Of a DNA stretch of 64,000 nucleotides, positions 16,580 through 25,340 are shown one piece after another (the first letter of the stretch is position 1; each line of letters opens with the position of its first letter). This DNA is from Haloplanus litoreus. GTDB taxonomy: Archaea > Halobacteriota > Halobacteria > Halobacteriales > Haloferacaceae. The translations under genes and the position numbers were made by a program. The notes below the pieces were generated by a model. The model was not told where the DNA came from. It made no database searches and saw nothing but the letters and a program-made list of their open reading frames with translations. The stretch lies in the NCBI RefSeq assembly GCF_042677945.1, contig NZ_JBHUDN010000003.1; one strand, given 5' to 3'.

Positions 16580-17071
16580 TTAGCGAACGAACCGCGAGCC
16601 GAGGAGCCCGGCGAGGCCACCCGTGACGGCCGTGGCGACGCCGGACAACAGGAGCGGTCCGACCGCACCGGTCAACGGATACGTCTGTCCCGTGCCCGGA
16701 CCGGACACCAGCGAGAGACCGGCGAGACCCGCACCCGCCATCACGAAGAAGCCGACGAGAGCGCCGGCGGCGGCGACGAGTCCGGCCGTCCCGGCGTCGG
16801 CGAAGCGCGACCCCGAGAGGAGGCCGAGGGCCGCAGCGACGACGGGGCCGGCGAAAAACAGCGTGATCGTGGTCTGGAACACCGAGAGCGCGACGAAGAC
16901 GGGACCGAACGTCGCCGGGTCGGTTCCCGTCGCTGCGGTGACGAACTGCGTTCGCGCCCAGTCGGTGGCGACGAAGCCGACGACGCCGAGGGCGAGACCG
17001 ACCGCGGCGAACGTACCGACGATCAGGGCGACCTGTCGCCGCGCCGAGGGCAAGGCCGAGTGACGGGACAC
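16580..17071 (-). CDS. Small integral membrane protein, unknown
   Basis: 163 residues, four hydrophobic segments (about 13-34, 52-76, 88-110 and 133-158) linked by Gly/Thr-rich loops. No conserved polar motif was recognised. GTG start at 17071, one base after the stop of the lipoprotein gene upstream (17073), so it is probably its operon partner. It ends 40 bases before the shikimate kinase start. Confidence 0.65.
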   Translation of the reverse strand: MSRHSALPSARRQVALIVGTFAAVGLALGVVGFVATDWARTQFVTAATGTDPATFGPVFVALSVFQTTITLFFAGPVVAAALGLLSGSRFADAGTAGLVAAAGALVGFFVMAGAGLAGLSLVSGPGTGQTYPLTGAVGPLLLSGVATAVTGGLAGLLGSRFVR

Positions 17072-17072
17072 G

Positions 17073-18284
17073 TCAGGGTCTCCACAGCCACAGCCGATCC
17101 AGCGGTTCGGTCCAGTCGACGCGTTCCTCCCACGCCACCTCCGAGGGCGCGGCGACGAGGACGAAGGGGCCGGCCTGAATCAGAAAGGCGTAGGTCACGT
17201 CACCGTCTGCCTCGTAGTACACCCGGTGCCACCGGTCGCGCCCGAACGAGAAGTCGCCCTCCCGTCCGACCGCGGTGTCGAACAGGGTCCGGACCGCCGC
17301 CGTCGCGGCCGACACGTCGGTGTACCGTTGTACGAACAGCGAGGTGTGGGGGTAGTCGAGCGGTTCGAGGTCGGTCGGCTGGTTCGCCACGTCCGGAATC
17401 CCGTAGCTCACCACGTAGGCGAAGCCGGTGCGGTCGGTCGGTTCGCTCACCGTGTCGAAGTGAGTTCGCTGGCGTGCGAGCAACGCCTGCCCCTCGTTCT
17501 CGTCGTCGTCCTGGTCGTCGCCGAACGGATCGCGCTCGACGTATCGTGGGCCGCTGTAGGCGTACCCGGCGTACTCGGCCGAGTGGTAGATTTCGAAAAG
17601 CCCGGGCGGCGCTTCGTCGTCATCGTCGTTTTCGTCCTCCGGATCGAGCGTGTCGTCGTGGAGGTGGCGGTAGAGGTCGGCGTCGATCTGTCGGTCCGAG
17701 AGGACGCGCCTGACGAACAGGTCGCTCCGGATGCCGCGGAGGTACGCGTAGAGGCGTTCGAGTTCCTCGTCGATGCGGTCGAGGTCCCCCCGGTTGCCGA
17801 ACCGGCGGATCGTCGCGACGTGCGAGTCGACCTCCCCGCGCATCTGGTCTGGGATGCCGAAGTGATCGCCGAGTTCCGACGCAGCGGTGGCGACGGCTCG
17901 GTCGGTCGACCGGCGAACGAGGTCGAGGCTGTTCGCGTCGAACTCGGCGTCGTTTCGGACACGCCGAACGGTCGCCATCGCGTTGCCGAGGACCCGCTGG
18001 TAGGTCGCGATGGATTCGTCGTAGTCGGTCGCGAACCACTCGATGCCGCCGTAGACACGTTCGACTTCGGTCGCCAACTCCCGGTTCGGCACCGCCGGCT
18101 CCGTCTGCTGTGGCGTCGGCTCCTCGTCGACGGCCGGTTCGGTCCCCTCGGCCTCGACGAGGGGTTCGTCCGCGGCCGTCGCCGTCGTCGTCTCGGGGTA
18201 CTCCACGTTCGAGTCACCGGCGGACAGACAGCCAGAGAATCCGACGGCCGCCCCGACCAGCAGTGCCCGACGCGTCCACTCCAT
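17073..18284 (-). CDS. Tat lipoprotein, unknown function
   Basis: 403 residues beginning MEWTRRALLVGAAVGFSGCL: twin arginines, hydrophobic core and lipobox Cys19. A Thr/Glu-rich linker (about 20-65) is followed by a helical region and a C-terminal alpha/beta part. Acidic runs such as EDENDDDDE are haloarchaeal. No enzyme motif was recognised. ATG 18284 is fixed by the signal peptide. It is divergent from endonuclease III. Confidence 0.75.
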   Translation of the reverse strand: MEWTRRALLVGAAVGFSGCLSAGDSNVEYPETTTATAADEPLVEAEGTEPAVDEEPTPQQTEPAVPNRELATEVERVYGGIEWFATDYDESIATYQRVLGNAMATVRRVRNDAEFDANSLDLVRRSTDRAVATAASELGDHFGIPDQMRGEVDSHVATIRRFGNRGDLDRIDEELERLYAYLRGIRSDLFVRRVLSDRQIDADLYRHLHDDTLDPEDENDDDDEAPPGLFEIYHSAEYAGYAYSGPRYVERDPFGDDQDDDENEGQALLARQRTHFDTVSEPTDRTGFAYVVSYGIPDVANQPTDLEPLDYPHTSLFVQRYTDVSAATAAVRTLFDTAVGREGDFSFGRDRWHRVYYEADGDVTYAFLIQAGPFVLVAAPSEVAWEERVDWTEPLDRLWLWRP

Positions 18285-18399
18285 GGGCGCGTCAAAGCAG
18301 GCCCCCGGTAAATAATGTGCGGCCCGGGAATCAGGCGTGAGAAGGACAGCGACGGCGGGAGCCGACAGACTCAACGGGACCGGGTGCCGACCGCGAGGC

Positions 18400-19086
18400 A
18401 TGGGTACGCCACTGGAGTCACGCGACGCACAGGTCGCCGAGGTGCTGGATCGGCTGTACGACGAGTATCCCGACGCGGCCATCTCACTGAACTACACGAA
18501 CCGGCTGGAACTCCTCGTCGCCGTCGTCCTCTCGGCGCAGTGTACCGACGAACGGGTCAACGAGGTCACGGCCGACCTCTTCGAGAAGTACACGTCCGCC
18601 GCGGACTACGCCGCGGCCGACGAGGAGGAACTCGCCGACGATATCTACGGCATCACGTTCCACAACAACAAGGCAGGGTACCTGAAGTCCATGGGCGAGA
18701 CGCTCGTCGCGGAACACGACGGCGAGGTCCCCGACACCATGACGGAACTCACCGACCTCTCCGGCGTCGGACGAAAGACGGCGAACGTCGTCCTCCAGCA
18801 CGGCCACGACGTGGTCGAGGGTATCGTCGTCGACACGCACGTCCAGCGACTCTCGCGCCGACTCGGCCTGACGACCGAGGAGACGCCGGAACGAATCGAG
18901 GCGGACTTGATGGACGTGGTTCCGGAGTCCGACTGGCAACAGCTCACCCACCTGCTCATCAGTCACGGGCGGGCAGTGTGCGACGCCCGGAATCCGGACT
19001 GCGGGGAGTGCGTACTGGAGGACATCTGTCCGTCTTCGAAACGCGATTCGGCGGTCGACCTCGCGAGCGGCGAGGCGTGGACTTAG
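18400..19086 (+). CDS. nth: Endonuclease III (DNA glycosylase/AP lyase)
   Basis: 228 residues. Helix-hairpin-helix LSGVGRKTANVVLQ with the catalytic Lys, then VVDTHVQRLSRRLGL with the catalytic Asp, and the 4Fe-4S loop C-x6-C-x2-C-x5-C in CDARNPDCGECVLEDIC (about residues 197-213). It removes oxidised pyrimidines and nicks at abasic sites. All catalytic and cluster residues are present. The stop overlaps the convergent membrane protein gene by 3 bases. Confidence 0.95.
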   Translation: MGTPLESRDAQVAEVLDRLYDEYPDAAISLNYTNRLELLVAVVLSAQCTDERVNEVTADLFEKYTSAADYAAADEEELADDIYGITFHNNKAGYLKSMGETLVAEHDGEVPDTMTELTDLSGVGRKTANVVLQHGHDVVEGIVVDTHVQRLSRRLGLTTEETPERIEADLMDVVPESDWQQLTHLLISHGRAVCDARNPDCGECVLEDICPSSKRDSAVDLASGEAWT

Positions 19087-19562
19087 AGGAGGTGTAACTG
19101 GACGTAACGGACGACGCCGACGAGGTAGGCACCGAGCCAGAAGATCACGTAGCCGAAGACGCCGAGTCGCAGGCGGCCGCGCCACGCGCTCATGTTCTCG
19201 TGGAGGTCGTTCAGATCCACGTCGGGGTCGGGGTCGCGGTAGAGGTCGGCTTCGTACTTCGCCTGGAAGATGCGGACGATGCCCGTCAGCGCGAACGTGA
19301 GCATCGCGTAGGCCTGGAGGCCGAGCACCGCGTGCAGGACCGCGAGGCCGCCGAACTGGTCCGGCAGTCGCGGCACCATCCACCCGACGACGGGCACCGT
19401 GGTCAACACCAGGCCGACGAGGATGTACTTCAAGTGTCTCGTCAACACCGGCCAGGTTACGGTGTCGGTGTCGATGACGATCCACGCACCGTAGAGATAG
19501 AACGGAAAGCTCGCGGTCACCGCGAGACCCGCAAGCGTCGCCACCGTCGCGTCGCCTACCAT
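19083..19562 (-). CDS. Haloarchaeal membrane protein near the bc complex (DUF7321-like)
   Basis: 159 residues with four predicted helices (about 5-27, 43-66, 75-100 and 132-155) and a charged loop YEADLYRDPDPDVDLNDLHE. The position beside the cytochrome bc cluster is the usual one for the small haloarchaeal protein called DUF7321; the name is from memory of that gene order. Function unknown; an accessory or assembly role for the respiratory complex is an inference. It is transcribed away from the bc operon. Confidence 0.6.
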   Translation of the reverse strand: MVGDATVATLAGLAVTASFPFYLYGAWIVIDTDTVTWPVLTRHLKYILVGLVLTTVPVVGWMVPRLPDQFGGLAVLHAVLGLQAYAMLTFALTGIVRIFQAKYEADLYRDPDPDVDLNDLHENMSAWRGRLRLGVFGYVIFWLGAYLVGVVRYVQLHLL

Positions 19563-19651
19563 CGGCGAGGCTTAGGATGCGGTGGTTAAAACGCACCCGA
19601 CTCGGGGGCGAGGTCGGAAAGCGTATGCCGCTGTGGGTCCAACTCACGCCG

Positions 19652-20488
19652 ATGGCTGAACCGTCACCGTCGTCGACCGACGGGTCCGACGACGCGCCGG
19701 CCCCGTCCGAGACGGACGCCGACGTCGAGGCCCTCCGCCGCGAAGTCGAGGAGAAGTACGACTTCGAGAACTTCGGTCCGAGCGACATGGCGCAGATGAG
19801 CGCCGAGGAGTGGGACGCGGCGTTCGATCCGGACAGCTGGATCGTGGGTACCGACCTGCTCGACCGGGTGGAGACGGATCTCAAGAACCGGATCGCCACC
19901 CGCGAGGTGTTCGCCGTCCTCGAACGCTACGAGGAGGACGGCGAGGAGAAACTGATCGCCTACTCCGACGAGGGTTACGCCATCGTCGGGGCGGACGGGA
20001 GCGTCGAGGGGCGCGGGACGGTGGTTCGCGACGTGAAACCCACCGTGGCGCTCTGTTCGATGGACACCTACGAGGTGCCCGACGCGCCGGAGGACGTGTC
20101 ACTGCCGGCGCCCAGCGACGTACCGGAGGGGACGGGTCAACTGGGGAACAACCTCCTGCAGGTGGTCGCGTTCGCGCAGTTGCTGACCGGCTTCGGACTG
20201 ATCGGCGTCTGGCTGTTGACCGACACCATCCCGACGCCGGGCGGGTACGTCAACCTCGTCCCGCCCGTGATGGGGCTGCTGTTCGTCGGACTCGGAGTCT
20301 TCCTCTTTGCCGTCGTTGCCAACGCGCGACTCTCGGACCGGTTCCGGGCCGAGGAGTTCCGTGACCGCCTGCGTGCCGTCGGCGTCGAGGATGGCGACCG
20401 ACCGGACTTCCTCCCGCCGCTGGAAGAGGGAGCGTCGACGGGGACGCCGGAGGCGGAGACTGACGAATCGCGCGCCGATTCCGACTGA
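19652..20488 (+). CDS. Haloarchaeal bc-complex-associated protein (DUF7319-like)
   Basis: 278 residues. A long acidic soluble N-terminus (about 1-165, including EEKYDFENFGPSDMAQMS) is followed by two membrane helices (about 168-188 and 201-226) and an acidic tail. No cofactor motif is seen. It is the first gene of the run leading into halocyanin and cytochrome b, with a 56-base gap. Start taken at ATG 19652; ATG 19625 in frame is an alternative. Function unknown. Confidence 0.65.
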   Translation: MAEPSPSSTDGSDDAPAPSETDADVEALRREVEEKYDFENFGPSDMAQMSAEEWDAAFDPDSWIVGTDLLDRVETDLKNRIATREVFAVLERYEEDGEEKLIAYSDEGYAIVGADGSVEGRGTVVRDVKPTVALCSMDTYEVPDAPEDVSLPAPSDVPEGTGQLGNNLLQVVAFAQLLTGFGLIGVWLLTDTIPTPGGYVNLVPPVMGLLFVGLGVFLFAVVANARLSDRFRAEEFRDRLRAVGVEDGDRPDFLPPLEEGASTGTPEAETDESRADSD

Positions 20489-20544
20489 CGCGGACGGTGG
20501 GGAGTCGGTGGGTTTAAGCGCGTTCCATCCTCAGATTCGACCGT

Positions 20545-21180
20545 ATGAAGAGGCGGGACTTCCTGAGAGTGGCCGGTGGGTCCACCGCCGTCGGAACGGC
20601 CGCCGCCACGGCGACGCCGGCCGCAGCGCAGGCGTCGTTCGACGGGTGGATGAGCGACGTAGGCAACTACAGCGAGGTGGCCGACGCGACCGGACAGGAC
20701 GAGGTGACGATCACGGTCGGTGCCCAGGGCAACGGCGGCGCCTTCGCGTTCGGTCCCCCGGCGGTCCAGATCGATCCCGGGACCACCGTCGTCTGGGAGT
20801 GGAACGGCGAGGGCGGCCAGCACAACGTCGTCGCCGAGGAAGGCGGCGAGTTCGAGAGTGAACTCACCGCCGACGCCGGGTTCACGTTCGAACAGACCTT
20901 CGACTCCGAAGGCACGATCAAGTACTTCTGCCAACCACACCGCGCCCTCGGCATGAAAGGTGTCCTCGTCGTCGGCTCGATGCCGGACTCCGGCGGCGGT
21001 GGCGGCGGTGGTGGCGGCGGTGGTGGCGGCGAAGTCGACCTCCACACGCTCGGCGTCCCGATTCAGGCACACTGGGTGGGCGGCGCGACGATTCTCGGTA
21101 TCATCGTCTCGCTCGTGTTCACCTTCTACGTCCTGAAGTACGGCGAATCACCGAACACCGGCACTGGGAGGGGAGAGTAG
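20545..21180 (+). CDS. Membrane-anchored halocyanin-domain blue copper protein
   Basis: 211 residues. Tat signal KRRDFLRVAGGS at residues 2-13; plastocyanin-like domain about 45-150 with copper ligands visible as GGQHNVV (His) and the C-terminal loop YFCQPHRALGM (Cys, His, Met). Then comes an uninterrupted 13-glycine linker (about 153-165), a segment with HTLGVPIQAHW and one C-terminal membrane helix (about 181-200). It should face the outside and carry electrons. It is directly upstream of cytochrome b components, abutting the next gene (stop at 21178-21180, ATG at 21181). No Rieske gene lies in the cluster, so this protein may work as the mobile or tethered electron acceptor there. Confidence 0.88.
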   Translation: MKRRDFLRVAGGSTAVGTAAATATPAAAQASFDGWMSDVGNYSEVADATGQDEVTITVGAQGNGGAFAFGPPAVQIDPGTTVVWEWNGEGGQHNVVAEEGGEFESELTADAGFTFEQTFDSEGTIKYFCQPHRALGMKGVLVVGSMPDSGGGGGGGGGGGGGEVDLHTLGVPIQAHWVGGATILGIIVSLVFTFYVLKYGESPNTGTGRGE

Positions 21181-21567
21181 ATGTCCTCGAGTGGAAGCAC
21201 TTACGGCGACATTCACCGATACGAACCGGCGCGCGAGAGCACAGCCGCGGCCATCGCCATCGTCCTCCTGACGGTCATCGAGGTGGTGTTCGTGTTCATG
21301 TTCGCCTACGGCCTCGTGAGCGGCTGGGGCCTGACCGAGACGGGCAACATGTTCCTCGGGGCCATCCTGGCCGTCATCTTCGTGGACCTGGCGTTCATCC
21401 TCGCGCTGTATCGCAAGGAGTTCCTCCCGGACGTCGTCATCGTCAAGAAGCGACGCCGCAAGTGGGAGGACCTCTACATCCGTGAGGAAGACGTCGACGG
21501 TGAGACGATCGGCGACGGGGCGTGGGACACCGTCAAACGCGCAGTGTACCCGTACTACAAGCGATAA
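21181..21567 (+). CDS. Small bc-complex subunit (DUF7318-like)
   Basis: 128 residues, two membrane helices (about 21-44 and 55-76) and a basic C-terminal tail (KKRRRKWEDLYIREED). It begins at the base after the halocyanin stop and ends two bases before cytochrome b, so it is almost certainly co-translated with both. It probably is a haloarchaeal-specific subunit of the complex; no cofactor ligands were recognised. Confidence 0.65.
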   Translation: MSSSGSTYGDIHRYEPARESTAAAIAIVLLTVIEVVFVFMFAYGLVSGWGLTETGNMFLGAILAVIFVDLAFILALYRKEFLPDVVIVKKRRRKWEDLYIREEDVDGETIGDGAWDTVKRAVYPYYKR

Positions 21568-21569
21568 GC

Positions 21570-22364
21570 ATGAGCCTAGAAAAGAAAGACGAGATGGACC
21601 ACAAGGGGTGGATGAAGCGGAAGGATCTGACGCCCGTCGAAGCCACCTTCCTGACGGCGCTCATCTGGATGGACAAGCGGCTCCGGATCGTCGACTACCT
21701 GGAGCTGCTGGAGGACCTGTATTATAAGGTCAACCTCCAGATGCCCAAGAGCCACACGGAACAGTACGATCTGGACAACAAATTCTGGTACTGGTACCCC
21801 CTGTACGCGCTGGGATCGTTCTCCACGCTGGCGTACATCGTCGCGGCCGTCAGCGGCGCCTTGCTGGGCTTTTATTACGCCCCGGCACAGGCCGGCGACC
21901 CGAGTACCGCGTACAACTCGATCACGTTCATCATGACCGACCTCCAGTTCGGGTTCATGCTGCGCTCCATCCACCGGTGGTCCGCACAGGTGATGGTCGC
22001 AGCCGTGTTCCTCCACATGCTCCGTGTGTACTTCACGGGCGCGTACAAGGAACCGCGCGAACTCAACTGGCTGCTGGGTATCGTCCTCATCAGCCTGACG
22101 ATGGTGTTCGGGTACACGGGTTACCTGCTTCCGTGGGACCAACTCGCCTTCTGGGCCGGACAGATCGGCGTCGAGATGTCGCTCTCGATTCCGCTGGCGG
22201 GTGAGTGGATCGCCCAACTCCTGTTCGGCGGGTTCACCCTCAGTCAGGCGACACTCCAGCGGATGTACATCCTCCACGTGTTCCTGCTCCCCTTCGTCGT
22301 GACGACGCTGATCGCCATCCACATCGGCATCGTCTGGGTGCAGGGCATCGCGGAACCCCACTAA
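21570..22364 (+). CDS. Cytochrome b (N-terminal, heme-binding) subunit of a bc-type complex
   Basis: 264 residues, four core helices. Heme-ligand histidine pairs are seen as HRWSAQVMVAAVFLH (H-x13-H) and HVFLLPFVVTTLIAIH (H-x14-H), the spacing of cytochrome b6-type subunits. GYLLPWDQLAFWAGQ gives the conserved region after helix C. It oxidises menaquinol and passes electrons to an external carrier while translocating protons. The split into this gene and the following subunit IV-like gene resembles the b6f-type organisation. ATG 21570. Confidence 0.92.
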   Translation: MSLEKKDEMDHKGWMKRKDLTPVEATFLTALIWMDKRLRIVDYLELLEDLYYKVNLQMPKSHTEQYDLDNKFWYWYPLYALGSFSTLAYIVAAVSGALLGFYYAPAQAGDPSTAYNSITFIMTDLQFGFMLRSIHRWSAQVMVAAVFLHMLRVYFTGAYKEPRELNWLLGIVLISLTMVFGYTGYLLPWDQLAFWAGQIGVEMSLSIPLAGEWIAQLLFGGFTLSQATLQRMYILHVFLLPFVVTTLIAIHIGIVWVQGIAEPH

Positions 22365-22366
22365 TC

Positions 22367-23146
22367 ATGAGCGAAAACGACACCAACACCGACGGCAGCG
22401 AGGAGGCTCGTACCGACGGCGGCAACCCGGGAATCGTCGCCCCGGACGACGAGACGCCCACGTGGCGCGAGCGCAAGGAACGGACGACGGGCCTCTCGCG
22501 GCTCACCTACGAGTACTTCGAGCGGGCACGACGCGAGGACCAGGACCTGCGTACCGAGTCCGACTACGTCGAGCGCGACGTGCTCGCGTTCCCGACGTGG
22601 CCCCACGAGACGGTGCGGAACCTCTCCATCGTGGCCTTCTTCACCGGGATGATATTCTTCCTCTCGGCGACGATGCCGCCACACATCGGCGCGCCGGCGA
22701 ACCCGAGTTCGACGCCGGCGATCATCCTGCCCGACTGGTATCTCTACTGGTCGTTCGGGCTCCTGAAGCTCGGTCCCCTGAACCCCGACCTCGCCATCCT
22801 CGGCGGACAGAAGATCACCGCGGACCGCACCTACGGCGTGCTGGCGAACGTCGTCGTCGTGGGCGTCATCGCCATCGTTCCCTTCCTGAACAAGGGATCG
22901 GCCCGACGCCCGGTCGAACAGCCGTTCTGGTCGGCCGTCGGCGTCGGCGGCGTGGTCTTCGCGTTGACCATCAGCCTGCTGGCGGTCAAGAACCTGATGC
23001 CGATGAACGTCGACCTGCTCTTCGACCTGACGTTCCTTCTGCCCATCGTGGCGACGGCGGTCACCTACGCCGTCCTCAAGACGATGCGCGAGGGGTACAT
23101 GTACGACCTCAACCGTCGGTACTACCGGCTCCGTCCGCCGAAGTGA
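22367..23146 (+). CDS. Cytochrome b C-terminal/subunit IV-like protein
   Basis: 259 residues. An acidic cytoplasmic N-terminus (about 1-80) precedes four helices. LPDWYLYWSFGLL (about residues 123-135) carries PDWY, the quinol-site motif that is PEWY in mitochondria and PDWY in several prokaryotes. ATG 22367 lies two bases after the cytochrome b stop. With the preceding gene it completes the quinol-oxidising core. Confidence 0.9.
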   Translation: MSENDTNTDGSEEARTDGGNPGIVAPDDETPTWRERKERTTGLSRLTYEYFERARREDQDLRTESDYVERDVLAFPTWPHETVRNLSIVAFFTGMIFFLSATMPPHIGAPANPSSTPAIILPDWYLYWSFGLLKLGPLNPDLAILGGQKITADRTYGVLANVVVVGVIAIVPFLNKGSARRPVEQPFWSAVGVGGVVFALTISLLAVKNLMPMNVDLLFDLTFLLPIVATAVTYAVLKTMREGYMYDLNRRYYRLRPPK

Positions 23147-23156
23147 CCGACGGTCG

Positions 23157-23567
23157 ATGACCGCTCCTTCGGACGGCCCCGACGACGTGAGCCGTGATTC
23201 CGACGCCCAACGAGCCGACCGTGGCGACGCCGAACGCGACGGTCGTCGGGACGTGGTCGTCCCGATGCGCCTGTACAAGACTATCACCGTCTTCTCGACG
23301 CTCATCGCCGTCGTCGGCGTCGTCGTCGGCTTCGTGTTGCTCGACGCCGCGACGATCAGGCTCAGTCTCCTGCGCCGCCTCGTGATCGGCCTGCTGAAAG
23401 CCGTGGGAATCGCCCCACCGTCGGCGCTACTGAGCGCGGTACTCGCCGTCGCCGGCCTCGTGTCCATCGGCGTCGGGGCCGGCGTGTACGTCCTCGGGAC
23501 GCGGTTTCGCGCTCGCGGAATGGGAAACCCTCAAGAGGACGCCGACGAATCTTCGAGTAATGGCTGA
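23157..23567 (+). CDS. Small membrane protein of the bc cluster (DUF7315-like)
   Basis: 136 residues. Acidic N-terminus, then two membrane helices (about 42-63 and 92-115). It begins 10 bases after subunit IV and overlaps the next gene by 8 bases, so it belongs to the operon. Function unknown. Confidence 0.6.
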   Translation: MTAPSDGPDDVSRDSDAQRADRGDAERDGRRDVVVPMRLYKTITVFSTLIAVVGVVVGFVLLDAATIRLSLLRRLVIGLLKAVGIAPPSALLSAVLAVAGLVSIGVGAGVYVLGTRFRARGMGNPQEDADESSSNG

Positions 23568-23841
23568 CGAATTCATCAAGGGACTCGGCATCTTCACCGG
23601 CGCCGGTCTCGGCTGGGTCGTGCTCGCGGGCTGGTATCGCACGCCGAGTTTCGAGAGCACCCGACAGCTCGTGAGTCCGGTGTCGCCGAACCCGGCGAAC
23701 GCGGACCTGTTCAACCTGCTGGCAATCGGACTGATGGACACGCTCCTCTGGTTCGCACTCCTCGGCCCACTGGCGTTCTGGGTGCTTCTCCCGGCCGCCA
23801 GGCAGACACGAAAGGCCATCGAAGACCGTCGTAACGCCTGA
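23560..23841 (+). CDS. Small membrane protein of the bc cluster (DUF7314-like)
   Basis: 93 residues, two membrane helices (about 8-26 and 52-78) separated by a polar loop with PSFESTRQLVSPVSPNPAN. It overlaps the previous gene by 8 bases. Last gene of the bc operon. Function unknown. Confidence 0.6.
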   Translation: MADEFIKGLGIFTGAGLGWVVLAGWYRTPSFESTRQLVSPVSPNPANADLFNLLAIGLMDTLLWFALLGPLAFWVLLPAARQTRKAIEDRRNA

Positions 23842-23960
23842 CGCCGCCCTCCTTCCCGCGTATCGACCTGTGCAGCCGCCGGTAGACGTCTCGTCTCGGA
23901 CAGGGTAACGGCCGCGACGCGTCGCTCGGGACGTACGGTGAAAAAATCCCGCCGGCCGCC

Positions 23961-24401
23961 TCAGACGATGGCGTTCCAGACGGGCTGGACGAAGATGAAC
24001 AGGCTCTGGTAGCCCGCGTACAGCAGGGCGAGAAGCGACGCCGCGACGGCGCCCTTGGGTCGTTCGAACGTCATGTCGTTTCGGGCCTCGACCTGCCGGG
24101 ACTCGAATTCGAAGAAGTCCGTCAGGAACAGACCGACGACGAGGACCGACATGACCATGCCGCCGTGTGGCTCGACGAGCAGGAAGACGAACGAGGCGAG
24201 AACCAGCGCGATGGTCGACAGCGAGTGCGGCGTGTACCGACTCAGTTCATCGGCGCCGTCCTCGACCTGTCCGGCATGGACGGAGTGTGCTCGGATCCGC
24301 GTGAGCATGTTCACCACAACCAGCGCCAGCACCACGTGCGCGATGTACGGTTCGAGCGCGTCGAGGGCGCCGACCGGGACGACGAACTGTAGCGGTTGCA
24401 T
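23961..24401 (-). CDS. Membrane protein at the end of the bc cluster (DUF7313-like)
   Basis: 146 residues, four hydrophobic segments. It starts at ATG 24401, immediately after an AT-rich stretch (about 24417-24440) that can serve as promoter. It converges on the bc operon with a 119-base gap. The stop is followed by an A/T run (plus-strand gaaaaaatcc near 23940), which would be a U-rich 3' end on this transcript. Function unknown. Confidence 0.6.
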   Translation of the reverse strand: MQPLQFVVPVGALDALEPYIAHVVLALVVVNMLTRIRAHSVHAGQVEDGADELSRYTPHSLSTIALVLASFVFLLVEPHGGMVMSVLVVGLFLTDFFEFESRQVEARNDMTFERPKGAVAASLLALLYAGYQSLFIFVQPVWNAIV

Positions 24402-24442
24402 GCTTCGAACTGAAGCGCTGATTCATTAGAAGTTTTCCGTTC

Positions 24443-25168
24443 CTATCCGGTGTCGGGAGTCACCACGTCGAGCACCCCGGCACGTTCGATCCGAACGTCG
24501 GTCCCGACGTCTGCGGAGCCGTATCGAATCCCGTCGACGAAAAGCGCGACTTCGCCCTCCCGCTCCACGGAGAGGCCGAGACCCGCCTCCGGGTCGACCA
24601 CGCGCACGTCGGGGGACGTCGAGAACGGTGCGACCGGGACGACGCTCAGCCCGGCACCCGCCTCGAGGACGGGCCCGCCCGCCGCGGCGGCGTAGCCGTC
24701 ACTCCCCATGGGTGTCGCGACGACGATGCCGTCGGCCCGGACGGACCCCAGCCGCGTGGCACCGGCCCTGAGGGCGTACTCGGAGATGCTCGCGGGGGCG
24801 GCGGTGACGAGCGCCACGTCCTTGACTGCGCGGGCGACGACGCTCCCGTCGCGGTGGACACCGACGACGGGATGAGACCACCGTGTGCCGTCGCCCGCGA
24901 CCAGCGTCGCCAGAGCGCCGTCGAGGGTATCCCGCGCGACGAGGTGTCGTCCGCCGTCGGCCGTCACCGGGAGGACGGGCGCGTCGGGCGAGTCGGCGAC
25001 GGTCGATCGAATGGCATCGTCACCGACGCCGACGACGGCGTCGACCGCTCGCTCCCCGTCCTCGGGCACGAGCGAGGCGCCCGAGACGCCGACGGCGGNN
25101 NNNNNNNNNNNNNNNNNNNNNNNNNNNNNNNNNNNGTCGCCGCCCCGGACGGCGACGTTCACCGCCAC
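24443..25168 (-). CDS. NAD-kinase-like protein with altered GGDGT motif
   Basis: About 241 residues, including a 37-N gap that removes about 13 residues near the N-terminus. The C-terminal half has the NAD kinase beta-sandwich sentence ADGIVVATPMGSDGYAAAAG (family: DG-x-I-V-x-T-P-T-G-S-T-x-Y), which binds NAD. The catalytic GGDGT motif, however, is replaced by GVGDDA (VVGVGDDAIRS). This suggests either a divergent kinase or a non-kinase NAD-binding relative. GTG start at 25168; because of the gap, start and the first 25 residues are uncertain. Confidence 0.7.
   Translation of the reverse strand: MAVNVAVRGGDXXXXXXXXXXXXXAVGVSGASLVPEDGERAVDAVVGVGDDAIRSTVADSPDAPVLPVTADGGRHLVARDTLDGALATLVAGDGTRWSHPVVGVHRDGSVVARAVKDVALVTAAPASISEYALRAGATRLGSVRADGIVVATPMGSDGYAAAAGGPVLEAGAGLSVVPVAPFSTSPDVRVVDPEAGLGLSVEREGEVALFVDGIRYGSADVGTDVRIERAGVLDVVTPDTG
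25099..25135. other. Assembly gap (37 N)
   Basis: Run of 37 N near the 5' end of the NAD-kinase-like gene. The frame is open on both sides, but the true length is unverified. Confidence 0.95.
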
Positions 25169-25340
25169 CTCCCACCCGAGCGCCCTAGAACCTGCCGTTC
25201 ACGACGTCGCGTCCGCTCCATGCGGGGTACGTCGACCTACGGCGATAAAAAGCCCCCTCGATCGGTAACGAGTGCCGTCGCTCCCGTGGCGTTCGACGCC
25301 GTGGTCCGGGGAGACGCCGTCGCGGCGGACGACACCCCTC

